Positions 1 through 7,088 of a stretch of 56,755 nucleotides of DNA are shown piece after piece. Every line of letters begins with the position of its first letter. Within the stretch, counting starts at the first letter, position 1. A program made the position numbers and the translations under genes. The notes beneath the pieces are model-generated. The model worked only from the letters and a program-made list of their open reading frames with translations. It made no database searches and was not told where the DNA came from. Location of the stretch: positions 1-56,755 of the IMG/VR virus record IMGVR_UViG_3300020442_002198; one strand, given 5' to 3'. The stretch comes from a virus.

Positions 1-1514
1 GCCGCATTGTTACCTAATACCAGTGCTGGTTTACCTTCCATAAGAGCTTCACATGCAGCAATACTATTATATGTTACTAAGCAATGCACATCATCTGCTA
101 GTGCATCTTGTATAGTATTAGTACTAATTCTATCAGTACGGCTAGGCTTACGTCTTATGACTATTTCTCTATCAGTATAATTTTTAAGTTCTTTGACTGT
201 ACGATCTATCCAAGCGTCTAAGTTTTCTCCCCAAACTTCCATAACCTTTACACTAGGAGGACAGATTAATATCTTCCTTCCAGGTGTAAACTTTTTAAAT
301 CTATAACCAAATTTTCTAGCTCTATCATTAGGACGTAATTTTATTGGTCCTGTATATTGTAATCCATTTTTTGTAATACGATGTAGATATTTGTTTTTTA
401 TGTTACCCAAGTAACCAGTATCTATAGCATAGTATGTTCTTCCAGTTTTCCAACAATAGTGTAGTGCTTTTCTACTTCCGCCTCCTAAGCCTCTTATAAC
501 TAGAGCACGGTCTGTATCTTTTTCCCTATCCCAATTACTACACACACCTCCTGATCCTTTTACAAATGATGCAAGTATAGGATCAAAAGGCAACCCGTGA
601 TGATTAGAAAATCCTCCGGTGCTATCAATAGCCGCAATCTTTTCACTCATGAATTTTTCAGCCTTTCCTTTAATTGTGTTAAATGTTTTTCCATAAAACA
701 AACCGTCGGGATCTATTGTTACATCTAACAAATCATTTAATAATTCTTCTTTTTCAGGAGATAAATTTGCTAATGGTCCTGTATCTTTTGTTTGTTTAAT
801 TTCTTTACTTTTTTTTCTATTATATTGCTTCTCAGCTAGTAACCAGTCAACAGCATATTCACAACGTTCATATTCTTTAAACCAAGGACCTCCCTCTGTG
901 TAATGTATAGCTTTAGGCGCACCGTCCATTGGCTCTTTATACCAACCTGCTAACCAATTCCATTCATGAGACAGTTGTCCAATTTCACTGTCTTTTAACC
1001 AACTAAATCTGTGCATAAACTTTCCTGTGGTTTCAGGATCATTTACTAATTCTTTGTTACAATGCCTGTTTGAAGGATGGCTACAATTCCATAATACCAT
1101 ACTGGACCAATTTTTTCTAGGATAAATGTGTTGTTCTTGTCCGTCCATTTTTGTGCCTTCTTTAGGCGTATAATCGTGCTGGGCACACATTATTGCATAT
1201 TTGTCGTCTTTCAGTTGAAATAATTGTCTTATATCTGTTTTAAATAAAAAATCACAATCTATAAACAATGCCCAACCATCATAATTGCATAAGTGAGGAA
1301 TCAAAAATCTACTAAACGTAAATTCTGTACTTGCAAGTGCATCTACTTCTCTAGTGTAATGACCTTCTTTTTCTAAGTCTTTTAATTTTAAAGGATAAAT
1401 TTCTAATTGATCTGGATACTTACAAGTTTGTTCTATACTATGTTTTGCAACTTGATACGCAATATCCTCTCTGCTATCATATCCAATGTATACTCTAAGT
1501 CTATAACCGCTCAA
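1..1514 (-). CDS. Two-domain glycosyltransferase, partial (runs off left edge)
   Basis: An open frame of 504 codons continues off the left edge. It starts on TTG (1514-1512): a GGAGG site lies six bases before the TTG, inside the 3' end of the upstream gene, and no ATG fits. The first residues, SGYRLRVYIGYDSREDIAYQ, and a later FIDCDFLF motif (DxD type) resemble GT-A enzymes related to GT8. This half (about residues 1-220) would transfer a sugar from a nucleotide sugar. The second half, with RKPSRTD and a segment near TYNSIAACEALMEGKPALVLG, looks like a GT-B or capsule-type transferase. The two-domain reading is inferred from motifs. The gene overlaps the nucleotidyltransferase-cupin gene by 14 bases, so translation is probably coupled. 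Acceptor and sugar are unknown. Confidence 0.75.
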   Translation of the reverse strand, partial: MSGYRLRVYIGYDSREDIAYQVAKHSIEQTCKYPDQLEIYPLKLKDLEKEGHYTREVDALASTEFTFSRFLIPHLCNYDGWALFIDCDFLFKTDIRQLFQLKDDKYAIMCAQHDYTPKEGTKMDGQEQHIYPRKNWSSMVLWNCSHPSNRHCNKELVNDPETTGKFMHRFSWLKDSEIGQLSHEWNWLAGWYKEPMDGAPKAIHYTEGGPWFKEYERCEYAVDWLLAEKQYNRKKSKEIKQTKDTGPLANLSPEKEELLNDLLDVTIDPDGLFYGKTFNTIKGKAEKFMSEKIAAIDSTGGFSNHHGLPFDPILASFVKGSGGVCSNWDREKDTDRALVIRGLGGGSRKALHYCWKTGRTYYAIDTGYLGNIKNKYLHRITKNGLQYTGPIKLRPNDRARKFGYRFKKFTPGRKILICPPSVKVMEVWGENLDAWIDRTVKELKNYTDREIVIRRKPSRTDRISTNTIQDALADDVHCLVTYNSIAACEALMEGKPALVLGNNA

Positions 1515-2280
1515 TATCTTCCTCCACACAATTTGTTCCGTATTGTATTTCTACAATTTTTAAAGGTTTATCAGTTTCATTTGCTAATTGGTGCCATTCA
1601 CCGGCCGGTATATGCAAAGTTTGATGTTCGTTATATATACCCCGCAACTCCTGATCACTGCTTACATTAAGAGTATAAACAGTTGCAGTACCTTCGCTTA
1701 CAAACCAATGTTCGCTACGCTCTTTATGTTTTTGCATACTTAATCTTTTACCTGGTTCTACAGTTAGTTCTTTTACTTTAACTTCAGGTCCATTTTCATG
1801 TAACACTCTATAGTACCCCCATATACGGTTAGTCTTGGGCTCTTTCCATTCACGTAATATCCAACTAGAAGAATTTTTCTTATCGTTGCCGCCAACACCC
1901 CAAGCAAATTCAACATTTGCATCATCTTTATAGGTATCTTCTTCTGGTACATTTCCTGGTTGGCGATCACCACCATTAGCAAAAATTATTTTTGTATTCA
2001 TAGGAGTGACTGACTTTACATGATGAATTGCACCGCAAGCATCATTAGTTTCTGCATCGTTATAACATACAGCAATTCTGTCTACCATTTCCAAATTTTG
2101 AATAATTGCTAAACGTTCTTGATAGGGCATAAATGCTTGTCCTTTTTTACGAACAAGCCATTCGTCTGAATTAAGTCCAACCCAAAGCTCGTCACCTAAT
2201 TTCTTAGCGGCTTTGAAATATTCAATATGTCCGGAGTGTAGTGGATCAAATCCACCAGTAACTAATACGATGCGTTTCAT
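1501..2280 (-). CDS. Nucleotidyltransferase-cupin fusion protein
   Basis: The 259-residue protein joins two enzyme types. The N-terminal half carries GGFDPLHSGH (about residues 9-18), the HxGH signature of cytidylyltransferase-like enzymes such as the C-terminal domain of HldE. It is expected to couple NTP to a sugar or alditol phosphate. The C-terminal half carries KHKERSEHWFVSEGTA and PAGEWHQLANET, the metal-binding cupin seen in type II phosphomannose isomerases and ManC tails. The fusion suggests production of an activated sugar for the glycosyltransferase encoded immediately downstream. A TATAAATA late promoter ends five bases before the ATG and no Shine-Dalgarno site is visible. The exact substrate cannot be told from sequence. 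Confidence 0.8.
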   Translation of the reverse strand: MKRIVLVTGGFDPLHSGHIEYFKAAKKLGDELWVGLNSDEWLVRKKGQAFMPYQERLAIIQNLEMVDRIAVCYNDAETNDACGAIHHVKSVTPMNTKIIFANGGDRQPGNVPEEDTYKDDANVEFAWGVGGNDKKNSSSWILREWKEPKTNRIWGYYRVLHENGPEVKVKELTVEPGKRLSMQKHKERSEHWFVSEGTATVYTLNVSSDQELRGIYNEHQTLHIPAGEWHQLANETDKPLKIVEIQYGTNCVEEDIERL

Positions 2281-2285
2281 AATGA

Positions 2286-2293
2286 TATTTATA
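2286..2293 (-). promoter_or_regulatory. T4-type late promoter, leaderless spacing
   Basis: On the minus strand this reads TATAAATA, the full T4 late consensus. Five bases separate it from the ATG at 2280, so transcription would begin at or next to the start codon. Confidence 0.7.
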
Positions 2294-2313
2294 TACGCAT
2301 TTAATTATATTGC

Positions 2314-2769
2314 CTAAAGAGTGGCGTCTTCCATTCCTGCAACACGTAATTTAGTTATATTTGTTATCTGCCACTGTTTTTGATCAAGTGCTTTTAACAC
2401 ACCTAACCATTTATTACGTAACAATGCAAATTCATTTATAATTTTTTCATAGTCAACAACATCTGCTTCGCCGTCAACATATCTATCGACATCTCTACTA
2501 GACAAAGCACGTTGATAATTTTCAAGATATTTTTTAAAATAAGAACTACGTAATCTACGCAGTTCAATATTTAGATAATTGAGTATCGCTTCAATCTCTT
2601 GTAACTGATTAAAGCGATGCTCAACAATGCCTGGCATGGACGCAGAAGCACGTTCCAAATTGCCGCTAAGTTTACATTCTACTCTTGCTTCTTCAAGTTC
2701 TGCCTCAAAGAATGCAACAGCATTAGGAATCTTACCAACATCTCTACTTACTTCTGAGTACCAACCCAT
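2314..2769 (-). CDS. uvsY: UvsY-like recombination mediator
   Basis: This 151-residue helical protein has the size and character of T4 UvsY (137 residues) and of its marine relatives. UvsY helps load the UvsX recombinase onto single-stranded DNA coated by gp32. The C-terminal half, with RSSYFKKYLENYQRALSSRD and LLRNKWLGVLKALDQKQ, matches the conserved part of cyanophage UvsY as I remember it. Its ATG directly follows the stop codon of the 77-residue gene (TAA then ATG). The order gp32, uvsX, small gene, uvsY places all the recombination proteins in one unit transcribed leftward. Confidence 0.82.
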   Translation of the reverse strand: MGWYSEVSRDVGKIPNAVAFFEAELEEARVECKLSGNLERASASMPGIVEHRFNQLQEIEAILNYLNIELRRLRSSYFKKYLENYQRALSSRDVDRYVDGEADVVDYEKIINEFALLRNKWLGVLKALDQKQWQITNITKLRVAGMEDATL

Positions 2770-3003
2770 TTAGTCTTCCCACTCGTTGTTGTAGTCATCC
2801 TCGTCATCCCATTCATCATCAAGATAGTAATTTATTGCACTATCTAATTCAGTACAGGATCCAAGTGCTTCGCGAAACGACTCGTCGCTTGTACCATAAT
2901 CTGCACAAATATCAACAAAGCGTTCTGCTACAGTTTCGACTTTCTTAGGGTCAATCGAATCTTTAAACACTAACCAAATGTCTACAATTTGACTTTCGTC
3001 CAT
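2770..3003 (-). CDS. Small acidic protein between uvsX and uvsY
   Basis: I do not recognise a function for this 77-residue protein. It is strongly acidic at the C-terminus (DDEWDDEDDYNNEWED) and contains a segment with DICADYGTSDESFREALG. It sits three bases after uvsX and immediately before uvsY, so it is almost certainly co-transcribed with them. An acidic tail next to single-strand-binding proteins could mimic DNA or mediate protein contacts, but that is inference. Compact spacing on both sides supports it as a real gene. Confidence 0.7.
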   Translation of the reverse strand: MDESQIVDIWLVFKDSIDPKKVETVAERFVDICADYGTSDESFREALGSCTELDSAINYYLDDEWDDEDDYNNEWED

Positions 3004-3006
3004 ATT

Positions 3007-4083
3007 CTACTCCTCGGTAATCTCTTCAACTACTTCTTCAGTAGCGTCCTGGGTATTTACCACAGTCTGCTCTTTAATTAGGTAGTCTGACATTACTTTG
3101 TCAAGAAGTTCTCCAGTCCATTTTTTACGATAATCTAACAGTTCTTCACCATCAAGTGTTGTATAAGCAAGTCTATTACCTGACTTTACAATAAGTCCTT
3201 TTTTCTCAAAAAGTTCAAGTAGTCCGCTATAAGGATTCATACCTGTTTCGTATGGAATCTTAACCTGTACACCTTCAAAAGGTTTTGCGTAGCGTGTTTT
3301 CATTACTTTACAACCTGCACGAATACCACGTACCTCGCTGATTTTATTACCATCTTCATCTTCTTTTAGTTTTAGTTTTTTCATTGCTACAACAATTGAA
3401 GATGCATAGATAAAGCCTTGACCACCTGAAATCTTATCATCTGGATCAAACATGTCTTGCGATGCATATGTGTGGTTAGTACATACAAGTCCTACATTAT
3501 GTGAACCAATCATGTTAACTGTGTTACGAACAAGTGCAGTCAATGCCTTAGGCTTACGACCCATATCACCTTTCATATCACCTTTGTTAAATTGATCAAC
3601 ATCTGTAGGTGTTAGTAACATGCCTAAACTATCAATTACAAACAACACCTTAGGGCGTTCTTCTTCGTTCATTGCTTTGTAGTCTGCCATAAACACACTA
3701 ATAGTTTTTGCAACGTCATCGATCATCGACATGTTTAGTTTAAGTAGTTTTTCTTCACTTGTGTCTACATCTAATGCATGTAACCAAGTTTCGTCAAGTG
3801 CATTCTCTGAGTCAATAAGAACTACAAATATACCTTGATCTTGTGCGGCTTTAACAATATTACCGGCACAAATATATGATTTGCCTGCACCACTTTCGCC
3901 TGCAAACACTGTTACCTTACCCATTGGCACACCTTTGTTAAAGTCGCCTGATATAAGATAGTTGAGTGCGTAATTACCTGTGCTAATCCAATCAGTTGGA
4001 TCGTTGAATCCTGCACTCATACCTGAAATAGATTTTGTCAATGAATTCCGAAACTTTGTCGGATCAAATGCCTTAGTCGCCAT
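3007..4083 (-). CDS. uvsX: UvsX RecA-like recombinase
   Basis: The 358-residue protein is a RecA-family ATPase that forms filaments on single-stranded DNA and catalyses strand exchange in phage recombination and recombination-dependent replication. The Walker A motif GESGAGKS is at residues 62-69, and VLFVIDSLGML is the Walker B strand. A segment with KISGGQGFIYASSIVVAM fits the RecA core. The length is close to cyanophage UvsX and shorter than T4 UvsX (about 390). A strong AGGAG site lies upstream of the ATG. The upstream gene is gp32, separated by a 100-base intergenic region that holds a perfect inverted repeat. Confidence 0.95.
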   Translation of the reverse strand: MATKAFDPTKFRNSLTKSISGMSAGFNDPTDWISTGNYALNYLISGDFNKGVPMGKVTVFAGESGAGKSYICAGNIVKAAQDQGIFVVLIDSENALDETWLHALDVDTSEEKLLKLNMSMIDDVAKTISVFMADYKAMNEEERPKVLFVIDSLGMLLTPTDVDQFNKGDMKGDMGRKPKALTALVRNTVNMIGSHNVGLVCTNHTYASQDMFDPDDKISGGQGFIYASSIVVAMKKLKLKEDEDGNKISEVRGIRAGCKVMKTRYAKPFEGVQVKIPYETGMNPYSGLLELFEKKGLIVKSGNRLAYTTLDGEELLDYRKKWTGELLDKVMSDYLIKEQTVVNTQDATEEVVEEITEE

Positions 4084-4103
4084 AATATCTCCTTTTTAAA
4101 AGT

Positions 4104-4175
4104 ACCTCTACTAACGTTTGGAACGTTGACAGCCAATGGCAATGAATCGCTGTTCTCGATTTTGTTAGTAGAGGT
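4104..4175. repeat. 72-base element with perfect 12-bp inverted repeat
   Basis: The arms ACCTCTACTAAC (4104-4115) and GTTAGTAGAGGT (4164-4175) are perfectly complementary and enclose 48 bases. Read on the minus strand, the interior can form a second 5-bp hairpin (ACAGC/GCTGT) and a small hairpin of AACG, a seven-base loop and CGTT. The element lies between the gp32 stop and the uvsX ribosome-binding site, so it would be in the gp32-uvsX transcript. There is no U-run after it, so it is not an ordinary terminator. A role in mRNA stability or processing, or as a small RNA, is possible. Confidence 0.6.
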
Positions 4176-4183
4176 TCTATATC

Positions 4184-5188
4184 TTACTGACCTTGTCTAG
4201 CACGGATCATTGCTAAAATGTCCTGTGCATTACCTTCTGCAGGTGCCGCATCTGCTTTTGGTGCAGGAGCAGTATCTGCTTTTTCTTCAGTAGTTTCTGT
4301 AGCTGGTGCTGTCTCAGCTACTGGAGCGGGTGTCGGCGCACTTTGACTTGTAGCAGTTGCCTTAGGACTTGCCGCTACATTAGGATCACCTGTACGTGCC
4401 GCCATACCTGCTGGACGGAAGTATTGACCAAACTTATCTGCATCATATGCTTCACCATCTACTGATGCTTCAAACATTTCTTGCATTACTTTAAGTTCTA
4501 CTTCGCCTGGCTTCTTAGGCAGGAAGTCTCCCAGATTATATAAGCCATGTGTTTCAATAGCTTTCATTTCAGCATCTCCTAGAGGACGCTCTCTACGAGC
4601 CCAATTAGATGTTGAATAATCTGCATAACCGCCTTTAGACGTTTTGTTAAGACGGAAGTCAACACCAGCAGTGTAATCTGTTGGTAGTTCTTCCATATCA
4701 GGATCCATCAATGCCTGCTTGATGATCTGAAAGATCTGCGGACCAATGATAAATCTACGGATTGGATTTTCTGGCGTGCTATCTTCTGATAACGGATTAT
4801 CAGTTACAAATCCTTGGAAGATATAACTTCTTTTCTTCCAATACTTACGACCCATGTCTTCAAGACTTGGATCTTTAAACCAACCACGTACTTCATTTAG
4901 AATGTTACATGTCTCTCCGTACATTTCCATACATGGAATCTGTACCTGTACTGGACGTGAATCAGTTTCACCTTTTACTCCTGCAAAAGGAAGTTTGATA
5001 ACCAAACGTTCTTGCCAGAAAAATGTGTTATCTGCATTGCCATCAGGAAGGAAACGTAGAGTTGCACTCTCGCCTTCTTTAATATTCCAAAATGGGTAAA
5101 TGCTGTTATCACCACCACCTGATGATGTATTTGAAGAGCGATTCTCTTGTTCTTTAAGTTTCGCTCGGATTTCTGCTAATGATGCCAT
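4184..5188 (-). CDS. 32: gp32 single-stranded DNA-binding protein
   Basis: The 334-residue protein begins MASLAEIRAKLKEQENR and continues with an OB-fold-type core (IYPFWNIKEGESATLRFLPDG), as in marine T4-like gp32. It coats single-stranded DNA in replication, recombination and repair. Only two cysteines (86 and 94, in CMEMYGETC) sit where T4 gp32 has its His-Cys3 zinc site, so zinc binding may be absent or altered. A Pro/Ala-rich linker (about 265-318) leads to a short C-terminal peptide, QDILAMIRARQGQ, likely the partner-docking tail. AGGAGG lies eight bases before the ATG, and a sigma-70 promoter lies farther upstream. Confidence 0.9.
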   Translation of the reverse strand: MASLAEIRAKLKEQENRSSNTSSGGGDNSIYPFWNIKEGESATLRFLPDGNADNTFFWQERLVIKLPFAGVKGETDSRPVQVQIPCMEMYGETCNILNEVRGWFKDPSLEDMGRKYWKKRSYIFQGFVTDNPLSEDSTPENPIRRFIIGPQIFQIIKQALMDPDMEELPTDYTAGVDFRLNKTSKGGYADYSTSNWARRERPLGDAEMKAIETHGLYNLGDFLPKKPGEVELKVMQEMFEASVDGEAYDADKFGQYFRPAGMAARTGDPNVAASPKATATSQSAPTPAPVAETAPATETTEEKADTAPAPKADAAPAEGNAQDILAMIRARQGQ

Positions 5189-5251
5189 AATATAAGCCTC
5201 CTATGTTTTGCCTTTAGCTTGTGCCTTTGTTTATCATACAGCACATTATGT

Positions 5252-5280
5252 ACTATATGACATTATATAGCAGAAGTCAA
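5252..5280 (-). promoter_or_regulatory. Sigma-70-type early promoter of gp32
   Basis: On the minus strand, TTGACT (5280-5275) and TATAGT (5257-5252) are separated by exactly 17 bases, each one mismatch from consensus. A 7-bp inverted repeat (5269-5275 with 5286-5292) overlaps the edge of the -35 box and could be an operator or a weak terminator of the preceding gene. Transcription would read into gp32, uvsX and uvsY. Confidence 0.75.
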
Positions 5281-5309
5281 CCACTTTCTGCTAAATTCTT
5301 GAAATTATT

Positions 5310-7073
5310 TTAAATTCCTGCTATTCTTCGAATATCGTCTAGTTCTGTGGTGTCATCCATTAGTTCTGGATCTTTGTATCCGTTAATTTCTTTATACTTG
5401 GCATTTATTGCTTCTATAAATGCTTTTGCAGGATTGATAAACTGTTCGCCATAATCTTTTTCAATAGCTGTTAGTACTGCTGTTTCGCCCTTTGGAAACT
5501 GTCCTGTGTGCCTATCATAGTGAGAAAGAATAAATTCACTTATTGGTGTTTGTTCTTTTTCATCTCGGCCTTCCATTACATCTGGCACGCCATTGCCATT
5601 AGCATCTTTCCACCATGAACCTGTTTCGTCATGTGAGTCGTGCGAGCATCCACAGGTTGGTCTACAGTTGTGCATTTGGCAACCGCAATCCTCGCAATGA
5701 TATTTTTGATAGCCTTTCATGTATCCTTCTTCTAATTCACTATCATTTTCAGCAAATTGTCCCATAAGTTCATCAAATGCACCTTCGATTGTTTCGTCAT
5801 GTACATCTTCCATAGGTACCTTATCAAAGTCGCCAAATGGTTCTTTTACATATTGGAACACTAACATTTCTAAAGTTTCAGTATCATTTACGTCAACATA
5901 GGCATCTAAATTTTTATAGTACTTACATGCATCAGCATCTCCATCTTCACAAGCAATTTTTATTGCTCGTCCTAAAGGTGAATCTTTTGCTGTAGGCATA
6001 ATCTTACTTGCGGCATATCCTGCGCCTGCAATACCTAGTAATCCTAGTATAATTGGAGCAATTTCGTCCACACGTTCTTCTGATAGATCATCAGGACCAA
6101 GTTCATCTGCTTTCGTTTTTTCACTTATTAGTTTATATATGTAAGGAAATACATCTTGTAGTTCTTCGTTAAACTGTCGGATTGTAAGTTGATCAATCCA
6201 ATTTTCAGCTACATCAGTTGGCACATCTTCTAGTATAGCTGTTTCGAATGTATCCATAGCTTCTTTATAATGTGTCTCACGCTGTAGCTTATGTACTGTA
6301 TTTTTAATTGTATCAATTCTTTCAATTACAGCTTCGCTATATGCACTTAATCCTTCTGCCATTACAGCTGAACGACTCATATAAGTTTTAAACTTGCGGA
6401 GATTAGCTAACTCTTCTGATAGTCCTGTAATGTATTTGCCGAAATCATCATGTGGCTTCCCACCTTCTGAAACGTGTCTTGCCATTGCTCTTGCACCATT
6501 TAAATGTTTGAATGGATATATAAATCGTTCACCTTCTGAACTTTCAATAAACAATGCGCCAATGTGTTGTGTTCGTCCTGCCGCTAATTCTTGGTTGACA
6601 GGCTTTGTATGTTCAATAGTTACTCTTGCAGTACCTATATCCTGATAGCTCTTTCTACTTGTGCCATATAGTTTTGCTTCATTCATTTGTTCTTCTCCGC
6701 TGCGTTGTTTCGCTAAGAATTGATAATCTCTTTTGTCAAGATTGGATTTATTAATATTACGTGTATCAAATGTTAGTAATCTTTTTTTAGCAAACATTCT
6801 TAATTCTTTCAAAAAATCGTACCACGCATTTCTTGTTAATTGATCTTCTGTAGCAACAAAGTCTGTATTATACATTACTTGTACAGCATTATCTGTAAGC
6901 GTAACACTAACACTACCTAAACTTTTTTCACCTTGCTTATATTGAAAATCAAAAAATCGAGCAAGTTTTGGTTGATCAGTAACTTTTCCTTCCTCATCTC
7001 CAATAGTAATAGAAGGAAATCTACCTCTTATTTTATTAAAAAGTTCTTCTGCTATTAAATCTAAATTCTTCAT
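5310..7073 (-). CDS. Conserved marine-phage protein with Cys-rich and Ca-loop-like segments
   Basis: I do not know a proven function. The start is taken at MKNLDLIAEELF (7073): a longer frame to 7145 would overlap the terminase gene and adds an unconvincing basic leader. The 587 residues include a hydrophobic stretch (IAPIILGLLGIAGAGYAASK, about 338-357), a Cys/His cluster (CEDCGCQMHNCRPTCGC, about 460-476) suggestive of zinc binding, and DANGNGVPDVME (about 487-498), which resembles a calcium loop. The C-terminal part (TPISEFILSHYDRHTGQFPK) is of a type I associate with marine T4-like phages. A late promoter lies seven bases before the ATG, inside the end of the terminase gene, so late expression is likely. 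Confidence 0.7.
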   Translation of the reverse strand: MKNLDLIAEELFNKIRGRFPSITIGDEEGKVTDQPKLARFFDFQYKQGEKSLGSVSVTLTDNAVQVMYNTDFVATEDQLTRNAWYDFLKELRMFAKKRLLTFDTRNINKSNLDKRDYQFLAKQRSGEEQMNEAKLYGTSRKSYQDIGTARVTIEHTKPVNQELAAGRTQHIGALFIESSEGERFIYPFKHLNGARAMARHVSEGGKPHDDFGKYITGLSEELANLRKFKTYMSRSAVMAEGLSAYSEAVIERIDTIKNTVHKLQRETHYKEAMDTFETAILEDVPTDVAENWIDQLTIRQFNEELQDVFPYIYKLISEKTKADELGPDDLSEERVDEIAPIILGLLGIAGAGYAASKIMPTAKDSPLGRAIKIACEDGDADACKYYKNLDAYVDVNDTETLEMLVFQYVKEPFGDFDKVPMEDVHDETIEGAFDELMGQFAENDSELEEGYMKGYQKYHCEDCGCQMHNCRPTCGCSHDSHDETGSWWKDANGNGVPDVMEGRDEKEQTPISEFILSHYDRHTGQFPKGETAVLTAIEKDYGEQFINPAKAFIEAINAKYKEINGYKDPELMDDTTELDDIRRIAGI

Positions 7074-7080
7074 GACATAG

Positions 7081-7088
7081 TATTTATC
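7081..7088 (-). promoter_or_regulatory. Late promoter before the Cys-rich conserved gene
   Basis: The minus strand reads GATAAATA, seven bases from the ATG at 7073. It overlaps the last codons of the large terminase gene. No Shine-Dalgarno site lies between it and the ATG. Confidence 0.6.

Noticed and set aside
4104-4175. tRNA gene
   Set aside because: Length and a T-arm-like hairpin are suggestive, but position 8 is not T, no D-loop GG or convincing anticodon arm exists, and the 12-bp outer stem is too long.
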